From the IMG/VR virus record IMGVR_UViG_3300010885_027232, positions 1-20,606 of that record: a DNA stretch of 20,606 nt; one strand, given 5' to 3'. The translations under genes and the position numbers were made by a program. Origin of the DNA: a virus. Shown piece by piece: positions 7,545-12,501 of this stretch. Every line of letters begins with the position of its first letter. Positions within the stretch are counted from its first letter, which is position 1. The notes under the pieces were generated by a model. It was not told the origin of the DNA, ran no database searches, and saw only the letters and a list, made by a program, of their open reading frames with translations.

Positions 7545-7603
7545 CCAATAATTGTATAGAAAAAGGAGTTTCTATCTTACCTTGTTGTGTCTCTGTGTTC
7601 TTG

Positions 7604-7673
7604 GAACTGTAGCAATCTCACTTGAGTGTAGAGGATTGACTACAGTTCAGGGCTAGGACTTTGGATTGAAGTC
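7604..7673 (+). terminator. Long hairpin plus second short hairpin, terminator-like or RNA element
   Basis: GAACTGTAG (7604-7612) pairs perfectly with CTACAGTTC (7640-7648), and CAATCTC (7613-7619) continues with GAGGATTG (7631-7638) with small bulges; the apex is ACTTGAGTGTA. A second stem GACTT (7657-7661)/AAGTC (7669-7673) is followed by TATCTTTCTTC. The first promoter-motif copy begins 28 bases later, the same hairpin-then-motif order as elsewhere in the right arm. It could end a transcript or be part of an RNA. Confidence 0.45.
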
Positions 7674-7700
7674 TATCTTTCTTCTATCTATATAACTAGT

Positions 7701-7723
7701 TCAAAACCCTCACTTATTATTAG
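7701..7723 (+). promoter_or_regulatory. Promoter-motif copy 1 (TCAAAACCCTCACTTATT)
   Basis: Bases 7701-7718 match the core of a motif found four times on the plus strand (7701, 7895, 8353, 12405) and not seen on the minus strand. This copy is not close to a protein gene. Downstream lie only a hairpin and the structured element 7777-7875, so it may drive a noncoding RNA. Confidence 0.5.
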
Positions 7724-7728
7724 CTAGT

Positions 7729-7745
7729 GTTATACAGTGTATAAC
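7729..7745 (+). other. Perfect 7-bp hairpin
   Basis: GTTATAC-AGT-GTATAAC immediately downstream of promoter-motif copy 1. It could be the 5' end of the transcript that continues into the 7777-7875 element, or an operator. Confidence 0.4.
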
Positions 7746-7776
7746 TTAATTGATAACCGTAGTCAGCTAGCCATAA

Positions 7777-7875
7777 CATAATCTCTAGTCAATCCTATAC
7801 CAATACAACAAGGTGCAATAAACTTGTTAGCAGTTGAATGATACTGTATAGTTGGAGAGGTCAATAGAGATTATG
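7777..7875 (+). ncRNA. Putative structured RNA of about 99 nt
   Basis: Nested complementary arms: CATAATCTCTA (7777-7787) with TAGAGATTATG (7865-7875), an 11-bp closing stem; CTATAC (7795-7800) with GTATAG (7846-7851); AACAAG (7807-7812) with CTTGTT (7823-7828); and CAGT/ACTG around 7831-7846 as an alternative. It sits between promoter-motif copies 1 and 2, with no open frame. No T-loop or other tRNA signature, so it is not a tRNA. Whether it acts as RNA or as DNA palindromes cannot be told from sequence alone. Confidence 0.45.
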
Positions 7876-7894
7876 TTTACTTAAACATATCAGT

Positions 7895-7917
7895 TCAAAA
7901 CCCTTACTTATTAATAG
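7895..7917 (+). promoter_or_regulatory. Promoter-motif copy 2, upstream of the SSB-like gene
   Basis: TCAAAACCCTTACTTATT with one change from the core (T for C), followed by AATAG. It starts 73 bases before the ATG of the SSB-like gene, the first protein gene of the right arm, and shortly after the 3' arm of the structured element. This is the clearest motif-gene pairing. Confidence 0.6.
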
Positions 7918-7967
7918 TATTAATCTAATAGCTGATTGCAAGGCTTTATAACGTGCTCAAATATATT

Positions 7968-8288
7968 ATGTCTACTAAAACTTCAATGACAGGTATTGTT
8001 AGATCAACAGGATCTAAAGTGTTAGCTAAAAATAATGGGGCTTCTTACATTCTTATGAATGTTGAAATCACTAGTGGGCCAGCTAAAGGATTAACTGTTC
8101 TTGGTACAAGAACTACAATCACTAAAGATGCTGTTGTAAAATCAGTACCTGAAATGGATTCTGTTGTAACACTTTATCATAGTGTTGTACCTTCTACTAA
8201 AGAAGGAGAAAAGAACCAACATTTCTTTGAAATTAGCACTGGAGCAGATACTGCTACAAATGCTGACCTTGATGCTATCTTTGGATAG
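7968..8288 (+). CDS. SSB-like OB-fold protein
   Basis: 106 residues from ATG 7968 (MSTKTSMTGIVRSTGSKVLA). I prefer this start over a GTG five codons upstream because MSTK fits the leader spacing. The body is beta-rich: SMTGIVRSTGSKVLAKNNGA, SYILMNVEITSGPAKGLTVL, then TRTTIT and DSVVTLYHSVVP, as in an OB fold. The C-terminus ends NADLDAIFG, a short acidic-hydrophobic tail reminiscent of the SSB tip that recruits partner proteins. It is probably a single-stranded DNA-binding protein for replication. It is a separate transcription unit, with promoter-motif copy 2 upstream and a strong terminator 20 bases after the stop. Confidence 0.65.
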   Translation: MSTKTSMTGIVRSTGSKVLAKNNGASYILMNVEITSGPAKGLTVLGTRTTITKDAVVKSVPEMDSVVTLYHSVVPSTKEGEKNQHFFEISTGADTATNADLDAIFG

Positions 8289-8307
8289 CATTTAGGTTAC
8301 TGGATAT

Positions 8308-8330
8308 AGAGAGTGGAAACACTCTCTTTA
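8308..8330 (+). terminator. Rho-independent terminator after SSB-like gene
   Basis: AGAGAGTG (8308-8315), GAAA tetraloop, CACTCTCT (8320-8327), then TTTATT. Perfect 8-bp stem with a stable GNRA loop and a T-rich tail. Confidence 0.8.
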
Positions 8331-8352
8331 TTCTCTTTGTGTCTATCTCATT

Positions 8353-8375
8353 TCAAAACCCTCACTTATTTATAG
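8353..8375 (+). promoter_or_regulatory. Promoter-motif copy 3
   Basis: Exact 18-base core TCAAAACCCTCACTTATT followed by TATAG, 23 bases after the terminator of the SSB-like gene. The next plausible genes are the 37- and 21-residue frames starting at 8571 and 8690, implying a leader of about 190 bases. No gene is supported in 8376-8570; a minus-strand frame there has no context. Confidence 0.55.
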
Positions 8376-8570
8376 CATTTATACCAAACTTGTGTTATTT
8401 TTTTCTGTTTGTGTGTAAATGTTGAAGATATAACTTGTTGATAATGAGAAAGTAAAGGTGTGTCAGAGAACAAATACACCCTTTTTAACCACATTTCAAT
8501 GCAAACAACAATGCATATCATATATTTTAATAGCCTTATTTTATAATACAAAACTCAAAACAATTAAAAG

Positions 8571-8684
8571 ATGAAAAAATTTATCAGTCAAACACCAGCA
8601 GATAGTAATGGTAATTATACTATCACATACATTGATAACAATGATGTTCTTATTACTAAAAGAATGAACCTATTTAATACATAA
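8571..8684 (+). CDS. Small hypothetical protein (37 aa)
   Basis: ATG 8571 to TAA 8684 encodes MKKFISQTPADSNGNYTITY followed by IDNNDVLITKRMNLFNT. An A-rich leader (CAATTAAAAG) precedes the ATG, as is usual for Bacteroidota translation starts. Two beta strands are likely; no domain recognised. It is followed after five bases by another short frame. Typical of the very small early genes of such phages, but short enough that chance cannot be excluded. Confidence 0.5.
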   Translation: MKKFISQTPADSNGNYTITYIDNNDVLITKRMNLFNT

Positions 8685-8689
8685 CTATT

Positions 8690-8755
8690 ATGGATGAAGA
8701 ATATGACTGGGAGAGTGATGAAGATATATTCATTCCCAATATAGGAGATAAATAA
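8690..8755 (+). CDS. Very small acidic peptide (21 aa)
   Basis: ATG 8690 to TAA 8755 encodes MDEEYDWESDEDIFIPNIGD plus K. It starts 5 bases after the preceding stop and is strongly acidic (ten Asp or Glu). Such an acidic miniprotein could mimic DNA or bind a host factor, but this is speculation. A GGGC...GCCC hairpin follows at 8762-8779. Confidence 0.35.
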   Translation: MDEEYDWESDEDIFIPNIGDK

Positions 8756-8761
8756 TATAAT

Positions 8762-8779
8762 GGGCTCTTCTTAGGGCCC
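8762..8779 (+). terminator. Weak hairpin after the acidic peptide frame
   Basis: GGGC (8762-8765) can pair with GCCC (8776-8779). The right half contains a self-complementary GGGCCC, resembling the stronger AGGCCC...GGGCCT terminator at 9668. Only four clear pairs and no T tract, so low confidence. Confidence 0.25.
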
Positions 8780-8911
8780 TTACAATTACAATAACATGGA
8801 GTAAAGATATGGTTCACTTTTAAATATTGTACATATTTACAAGTTTCTGCGTACCATTAGTAGCACAATCTCTGAAGTAAGGTAAAATCATCCCTTACAA
8901 TTATAATAGCA
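8777..8911 (+). repeat. Two direct copies of CCCTTACAATTAyAATArCA
   Basis: Copies at 8777-8796 and 8892-8911 differ at two of 20 bases. The second begins the structured element at 8910. They could be promoter or operator sequences for the small RNA and the following gene. No gene is seen in 8756-9014 apart from this pair and the hairpin element. Confidence 0.4.
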
Positions 8912-8990
8912 CATAACCAGCACTCATTGAACCTTGTCTCATTAGCCAAGTAGTGTAGCATTTCTTATAACGATGTTATGTGTTATTTTT
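8910..8990 (+). ncRNA. Putative structured RNA or leader with U-tract
   Basis: CACATAAC (8910-8917) pairs with GTTATGTG (8975-8982), and the right arm is followed by TTATTTTTTTG. Inside, CACT (8921-8924)/AGTG (8952-8955) and CTTG (8933-8936)/CAAG (8947-8950) form a second stacked hairpin, and ATAAC/GTTAT near 8967-8979 could compete with the closing stem. It lies directly ahead of the 113-residue gene, so it may be an independent small RNA with a terminator or a leader that controls that gene. Confidence 0.4.
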
Positions 8991-9014
8991 TTGTCTAATC
9001 TAATCCAACATAAA

Positions 9015-9356
9015 ATGCAGAAACTAATTCAAGAGTACAGAGATGCTCAAGACCATGCAAATACATTACTTAAGAAGTTAAAAAATGCCTCTGATGGTTT
9101 TATTTACCTTGCTTGTGTAAGATGTTATGGTTCTATTCAATGGATTACATATAACAATGAGTTTTTAACTCAAGAGTTATGTGAGGATTATAGTGGTGAT
9201 AATGGTATTGTTGATGTTTACACCAACAATCCAAATAACACTATTAATGGTTATGGTGATATAGAAGTTAAATCTTTAGAAGAGTTGCAAAACATTTCTA
9301 AAGATAACATGTCTATGTCTAGAGCTGTAACTAATTGGATAGCAAAATCCTACTAA
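9015..9356 (+). CDS. Hypothetical protein (113 aa)
   Basis: Start at ATG 9015 (MQKLIQEYRDAQDHANTLLK) is preferred because it follows the recurrent leader TAATCCAACATAAA; a longer frame from 8973 would run through the structured element. The N-terminus is a predicted helix, followed by FIYLACVRCYGSIQWITYNN, EDYSGDNGIVDVYTNNPNNT and SLEELQNISKDNMSMSRAVT. Mixed alpha/beta protein, no signal peptide, no family recognised. Probably an early accessory gene. Confidence 0.55.
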   Translation: MQKLIQEYRDAQDHANTLLKKLKNASDGFIYLACVRCYGSIQWITYNNEFLTQELCEDYSGDNGIVDVYTNNPNNTINGYGDIEVKSLEELQNISKDNMSMSRAVTNWIAKSY

Positions 9357-9430
9357 AAAGGTCAGTTAGTGCTGAAATAACTGTAAAGCACTATTTTTAT
9401 TTACTTAACCAATTAAATCCAAATACTAAG

Positions 9431-9661
9431 ATGAAAAATCTAATCATTATTGCATTCCTTTTCCTTTCTTTATCAATGTCAGCACAAAAAGTGTATAACC
9501 TAGACAAAAAGAAAGACACAGCATCAACTAATGTAAAAACTAGTGATGTAGCTATTTATCATGGTGAGAAATTACCAGTGTACAAATCAACTAGAGGTAA
9601 ACTATTTATTTATGTTGTATCCAAATCAGGAAACAAGTATAAAAAATACCTTAACTCTTAA
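9431..9661 (+). CDS. Small secreted protein with signal peptide (76 aa)
   Basis: Start at ATG 9431 yields MKNLIIIAFLFLSLSMSAQK, a textbook Bacteroidota signal peptide with AQ at the cleavage region, and the ATG follows an ATCCAA-type leader. The mature part is basic: KKKDTASTNVKTSDVAIYHG, then LPVYKSTRGKLFIYVVSKSG and NKYKKYLNS. The last part resembles the short PBCV basic adaptor-like pattern (hydrophobic-YK..RGk.y...sG.K.Y), a weak resemblance from memory. It probably acts in the periplasm or at the envelope, perhaps in superinfection control. A strong terminator follows 6 bases after the stop. Confidence 0.6.
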   Translation: MKNLIIIAFLFLSLSMSAQKVYNLDKKKDTASTNVKTSDVAIYHGEKLPVYKSTRGKLFIYVVSKSGNKYKKYLNS

Positions 9662-9667
9662 TTTATT

Positions 9668-9690
9668 AGGCCCTTAACTAGGGCCTTTTA
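9668..9690 (+). terminator. Rho-independent terminator
   Basis: AGGCCC (9668-9673), loop TTAACTA, GGGCCT (9681-9686), then TTTT. A compact GC-rich stem in AT-rich surroundings, six bases after the stop codon of the secreted protein. Confidence 0.85.
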
Positions 9691-9702
9691 AATAGCTTTA
9701 TT

Positions 9703-9833
9703 TTAAAAACAAGGAGAGAGATTGGATAACTAGCTCTCATAAAAATAACATATATTACTATTCAGGTCCTAAAAGACAAATAAGTCCATGGCCATGGCTC
9801 CTGTTAGAGAATGCTTGTAACCCTTGTTTTTAA
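9703..9833 (+). ncRNA. Putative structured RNA closed by a 12-bp inverted repeat
   Basis: TTAAAAACAAGG (9703-9714) is perfectly complementary to CCTTGTTTTTAA (9822-9833). Inside, GAGAG (9716-9720) pairs with CTCTC (9734-9738), GTTA/TAAC can pair near 9803-9821, and an exact 12-bp palindrome CCATGGCCATGG lies at 9786-9797, which is GC-rich for this genome. No open frame. The right arm supplies its own T tract. It lacks a T-loop, so it is not a tRNA. An independent small RNA, or a leader for the membrane peptide genes that follow. Confidence 0.45.
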
Positions 9834-9869
9834 TCCCAATTATTAATCTCAATCATTTAATCCAACACA

Positions 9870-9962
9870 ATGAAAAGACTTACTTTACAACAAATAGCTA
9901 ATATCTTAAAGATAACTGCTATAGTAATTACTATTACAATCATTTATTCAGTAACATTTTAA
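9870..9962 (+). CDS. Single-span membrane peptide (30 aa)
   Basis: ATG 9870 to TAA 9962: MKRLTLQQIANILKITAIVI and TITIIYSVTF. A basic amphipathic start is followed by about 17 hydrophobic residues forming one membrane helix. The ATG follows TTAATCCAACACA, the recurrent leader, and its stop codon is part of the same leader ahead of the next gene. It could be a holin-like or host-envelope-modifying peptide, but nothing proves this. Confidence 0.5.
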   Translation: MKRLTLQQIANILKITAIVITITIIYSVTF

Positions 9963-9971
9963 TCCAACAAG

Positions 9972-10172
9972 ATGAAAGACTCAATTAAAACTCAAGAAGC
10001 TAAACAATCTATGTGGGAAGCATGGTTTATATCAGCATTTATTATCTTCTTTGCTTACCTATTTGTAGGCACATTAGATAACAGCATTCAATCTTTCCCT
10101 AATTGGCCATATTTCTTTGGCTTATCTTTAATCAATTTAGTAATCTGCTTATATTATGGATTTAAAAAGTAA
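9972..10172 (+). CDS. Small membrane protein with two spans (66 aa)
   Basis: 66 residues with hydrophobic segments at about 18-35 (WFISAFIIFFAYLFVGT) and 46-63 (WPYFFGLSLINLVICLYYG) and a Lys-rich end. ATG follows TAATCCAACAAG. Two helices with both ends inside would be a holin-like topology, although lysis genes usually belong with the late arm and this sits among early small genes. The last 17 bases overlap the next gene. Confidence 0.6.
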   Translation: MKDSIKTQEAKQSMWEAWFISAFIIFFAYLFVGTLDNSIQSFPNWPYFFGLSLINLVICLYYGFKK

Positions 10173-10842
10173 ATTCATAGAAGGAACTAATAACCAATAC
10201 TCCATCAGAAATGATGGAGTTGTTATTAGTCATTATATTAATAAATATGATATTAACTTAAAAACAATGTCTATTTTTTACAGAAATAAGATAATTAAAC
10301 CTAGGTTAAAAGAAAGAGTTAATAATATCATGGTTTCTGTACCTATTAATAATGTTTTTAAAGAAGTAACTGTAAAAAGCTTAGTTGCAAAAGCTTTTAA
10401 TATGCCTAATCCTTACATAAACAAAGGAAGTAGTATACTGCTTTATTATAAAGATAATAATCCTTTTAACTGTTCTTATGATAATCTGTATTACAAAGCT
10501 AAAGTAGATTGTAAAGTTTACACTAGTGAACAAGAAAAGAAAGAAGATTATACACAAAGAAAAAGAAAGCAAAGCTACATTAGATATAAAAACTTGTCAA
10601 AAGAACAGCAGTTACATAAAATTGAAGTAACAAAGATTTGGCAAAAGAATAATCTAGAAAAAGTTTCAAAAATAAGAAAGATTAATGGTAAAAGACACAC
10701 AGAAAATATAACTAAATGTTATGTTGCTGCTAAATTACACATGTCAACAAAAGACTTATCTAAAGAGCTTTATGATCTATATAAAAGTACTTTGTTATTA
10801 CACCGTTTAATTAAATCTAAAAAACAATGTCAAACACAATAA
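10156..10842 (+). CDS. Degenerate HNH/NUMOD4-like DNA-binding protein
   Basis: 228 residues. The N-terminal part has a homing-endonuclease accessory look: YSIRNDGVVIS (about 14-24), KPRLKERVNNIMVSVPINN, VTVKSLVAKAFNMPNPYINK, then YYKDNNPFNCSYDNLYYKA. The last resembles the HNH_3 core (vHrLVA.AF.pNP ... H.DGn..NN...NLeW), but the His residues are replaced (VKSLVA, LYYKDNN), so nuclease activity is doubtful. A basic linker follows, then NITKCYVAAKLHMSTKDLSK and ELYDLYKSTLLLHRLIKSKK. I recall this C-terminal pattern from phage HNH proteins of Bacteroidota phages. It may be a regulator or a decayed mobile endonuclease. Overlaps both neighbours by about 16 bases. Confidence 0.55.
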   Translation: MDLKSKFIEGTNNQYSIRNDGVVISHYINKYDINLKTMSIFYRNKIIKPRLKERVNNIMVSVPINNVFKEVTVKSLVAKAFNMPNPYINKGSSILLYYKDNNPFNCSYDNLYYKAKVDCKVYTSEQEKKEDYTQRKRKQSYIRYKNLSKEQQLHKIEVTKIWQKNNLEKVSKIRKINGKRHTENITKCYVAAKLHMSTKDLSKELYDLYKSTLLLHRLIKSKKQCQTQ

Positions 10843-11048
10843 CAGTAATACCTCCAACACCTGAGAATACTAATGAGCTTATCAAAGCTTTATTATATGT
10901 TTATAATGAAGTACTAAATGATAGAATGCCATTAGTAAAAGCTCAAGTTCTTGTAAACACAGCTAACTCTGTATGTAGATTACAAAGAAATCACATTATA
11001 CATGAATTAACTATATCTAAAAACAAAATTAAACTCTTAGAAAACTAA
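10827..11048 (+). CDS. Small helical hypothetical protein (73 aa)
   Basis: 73 residues: MSNTITVIPPTPENTNELIK, ALLYVYNEVLNDRMPLVKAQ, VLVNTANSVCRLQRNHIIHE and a Lys-rich end. Two or three amphipathic helices with the spacing of a small family common in Bacteroidota phages (AL..v...L.dg.i...A....n.a.kv...q...i.y). Function unknown. Overlaps the preceding gene by 16 bases and is followed after one base by the lipoprotein-like peptide. Confidence 0.55.
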   Translation: MSNTITVIPPTPENTNELIKALLYVYNEVLNDRMPLVKAQVLVNTANSVCRLQRNHIIHELTISKNKIKLLEN

Positions 11049-11049
11049 T

Positions 11050-11175
11050 ATGAAATCATTCAGACCTTATGCTATTGCTATAGCATTGTTCCTAGTTATC
11101 ATTATGACTATGGAAAGCTGTGCATCTAGATGTACACAACAAAGAAGATACTGGTCTAGACATAGATGTGTCTAA
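11050..11175 (+). CDS. Lipoprotein-like peptide (41 aa)
   Basis: ATG 11050 to TAA 11175: MKSFRPYAIAIALFLVIIMT and MESCASRCTQQRRYWSRHRC plus V. A basic start, 14 hydrophobic residues and MESC as an imperfect lipobox suggest a small exported lipoprotein; the mature part would be an Arg-rich peptide with two further Cys, ending HRCV. I recall similar Cys-Arg-rich short lipoproteins ending HRCV in Bacteroidota phages. A perfect 12-bp terminator begins 8 bases after the stop, which supports this frame over an overlapping one (11120-11311). An envelope role is likely, perhaps superinfection exclusion. Confidence 0.55.
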   Translation: MKSFRPYAIAIALFLVIIMTMESCASRCTQQRRYWSRHRCV

Positions 11176-11182
11176 AACAAAC

Positions 11183-11216
11183 AAACCTCTTGTCTATCCT
11201 GACAAGAGGTTTACTT
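11183..11216 (+). terminator. Terminator with perfect 12-bp stem
   Basis: AAACCTCTTGTC (11183-11194), loop TATCCT, GACAAGAGGTTT (11201-11212), then TACTTTTAT. Ends the unit of small early genes from 9870. The T tract is interrupted, but the stem is long. Further hairpins follow (CCACCT-GAAGGTGG area at 11272; TAGTCCTGTAGAGGACTGA at 11300). Confidence 0.65.
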
Positions 11217-11420
11217 TTATACCTACAAAGAAAAAAAGTACCAAAAAAAGAAACACAAAACTATATCCAAGTCCACCTGAAGGTGGTCCTGAATTTATTC
11301 TAGTCCTGTAGAGGACTGAGAAACTCAGAGAGGCAAAGTTAGTTGATTTATTTTTAATAATCAAGCTATTTTAACTCCTAATCAATAAAGTTATTAACAA
11401 TTTAATTAACAATTTAAGAC
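11213..11420 (+). other. Leader region of the 218-residue gene
   Basis: No well-supported gene. It contains small hairpins (CCACCTGAAGGTGG at 11272-11285; AGTCCTGTAGAGGACT at 11301-11316), the 17-base repeat TTTAATAATCAAGCTAT (11353-11369) shared exactly with 7349-7365, and an AATTTAATTAACAATTTAA-rich leader. The promoter for the following gene presumably lies here, but no clear TAnnTTTG box is visible. Confidence 0.4.
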
Positions 11421-12077
11421 ATGAAAAACATTCACATATTACCAACAGATAAACCAAGTAGGTTACATAATAAGAACGGACAATTAGGAAATTACCCTTC
11501 TACTAAACTATATATAGAAGATTTTAAAGGAAATCTACATAATTCTTTTCATATCTACATCACTTCTGATGAAGAAATTAAAGAAGGAGATTGGTTTTTA
11601 GATAGTATATCTAATACAATACATAAATCGGAATTAGCAACAGGAATTTTTAATACTCGTAAAAAAATTATCCTAACAACAGACCAAGAGTTAATCAAAG
11701 ATGCTATACAAGCTATTGATGATGAGTTTTTGCAATGGTTTGTTATCAATCCAAGTTGTAAGTTTGTTGAATGGTCTTCTGAAAAAATTGAAGGTTCTTT
11801 TGAAAATTGGAAGTACAAATATGGAACAGTTATACCACAAGAAGAACCTAAACAACAAACACTTGAAGAAGTTGCGGAAAATTATAGATTGAGTAAAAAA
11901 GGATTTGTAACTAAAAACGATTGTAAAGATGGTTTTATTGAAGGCTGTAAACAAGAACAAGAAAGAAGTTATAGTGAGGAAGAAGTAATTACAATACTTT
12001 ATTGTTTTCATTATGATTTAGTAAATTCAAATATTGATACAAAAGAAGAATGGTTTGAACAATTTAAAAAGAAATAA
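11421..12077 (+). CDS. Conserved phage hypothetical protein (HILPTDKPSRL family)
   Basis: 218 residues. MKNIHILPTDKPSRLHNKNG, then HIYITSDEEIKEGDWFLDS, KKIILTTDQELIKDAIQAID, DEFLQWFVINPSCKFVEW, IPQEEPKQQTLEEVAENYR and a C-terminus with FIEGCKQEQERSYSEEEV and EEWFEQFKKK. This module string is very recognisable in proteins from phages and metagenomes of Bacteroidota, always annotated hypothetical. Domain order: a beta-rich N-terminal half, then charged helices ending in a QQERSYSEEEV tail. No catalytic motif evident. It is followed after one base by the next gene. Confidence 0.7.
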   Translation: MKNIHILPTDKPSRLHNKNGQLGNYPSTKLYIEDFKGNLHNSFHIYITSDEEIKEGDWFLDSISNTIHKSELATGIFNTRKKIILTTDQELIKDAIQAIDDEFLQWFVINPSCKFVEWSSEKIEGSFENWKYKYGTVIPQEEPKQQTLEEVAENYRLSKKGFVTKNDCKDGFIEGCKQEQERSYSEEEVITILYCFHYDLVNSNIDTKEEWFEQFKKK

Positions 12078-12078
12078 G

Positions 12079-12372
12079 ATGGCAACAATATTTAACCATG
12101 ATAAAAACTGTTTTAGAGAGTCATTAGGCTTTGATGCTAAAGACATAGAAGAGATGAACATTAAACTAGCTAAAACAAGTCAGATAATGCTTTTGGACCA
12201 ACCAAAGCAAAGTGAATTGTGTGAACACATAGCTAAAGAGTTTAGTTATAATGAGCTTTTATTAATGAGTACAATGTACATAGTAGATAAAACTGCTCAA
12301 ATAATAGAAGAAAACCCTGAAATGGTAACTTTATTAGTGCTTCAGAAATTTATGAAAGAACAAAGAGAATAA
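12079..12372 (+). CDS. Hypothetical helical protein (97 aa)
   Basis: Start at ATG 12079, one base after the preceding stop, gives MATIFNHDKNCFRESLGFDA. A longer in-frame reading would overlap the upstream gene. Helical: AKDIEEMNIKLAKTSQIMLL, SELCEHIAKEFSYNELLLMS, TMYIVDKTAQIIEENPEMVT, ending LVLQKFMKEQRE. Unknown function; small cytoplasmic early protein. The stop codon is embedded in the terminator stem that follows. Confidence 0.6.
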   Translation: MATIFNHDKNCFRESLGFDAKDIEEMNIKLAKTSQIMLLDQPKQSELCEHIAKEFSYNELLLMSTMYIVDKTAQIIEENPEMVTLLVLQKFMKEQRE

Positions 12373-12386
12373 TATTCTCTTTTTCT
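12364..12386 (+). terminator. Rho-independent terminator overlapping the stop codon
   Basis: AGAGAAT (12364-12370), loop AAT, ATTCTCT (12374-12380), then TTTTTC and further T-rich sequence. The stop codon of the 97-residue gene lies in the loop. Promoter-motif copy 4 starts 19 bases later. Confidence 0.8.
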
Positions 12387-12404
12387 TTCCTTTTTATTCC
12401 TGTC

Positions 12405-12427
12405 TCAAAACCCTCACTTATTTAGGG
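12405..12427 (+). promoter_or_regulatory. Promoter-motif copy 4
   Basis: Exact core TCAAAACCCTCACTTATT followed by TAGGG, 97 bases ahead of the ATG of the 86-residue gene and just after a terminator. The leader in between has a small hairpin (ACAGT ... ACTGT). Confidence 0.55.
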
Positions 12428-12501
12428 CATTACACAGTAGTTCTTTATAACTGTAGTATTACCAAAATATAACGGAAGTTTAATTTATATCCAATAAAAT
12501 T

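Larger units (their letters stand above)
7312..7967. other. Divergent intergenic control region
   Basis: About 650 bases without a credible gene, between the two arms. From left to right it holds the left-arm promoter, three tandem AT-rich repeats (7356-7450), a pyrimidine-rich patch (7465-7515), hairpins at 7514-7544, 7604-7648 and 7657-7673, the first promoter-motif copy (7701), a hairpin at 7729-7745, a nested structured element 7777-7875 and the second motif copy (7895). This is a natural place for a replication origin and for the switch between early and late transcription, though neither is shown directly. Confidence 0.7.

Noticed and set aside
8366-8551. Minus-strand 61-residue frame
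   Set aside because: It opposes promoter copy 3, has no upstream signal, and lies in AT-rich leader DNA.
11120-11311. 63-residue overlapping frame (MHLDVHNKEDTGLDI...)
   Set aside because: It overlaps the lipoprotein-like frame, runs through a perfect terminator stem and other hairpins, and its ATG has no leader motif. Rz/Rz1-type overlap was considered, but there is no membrane anchor in this frame.
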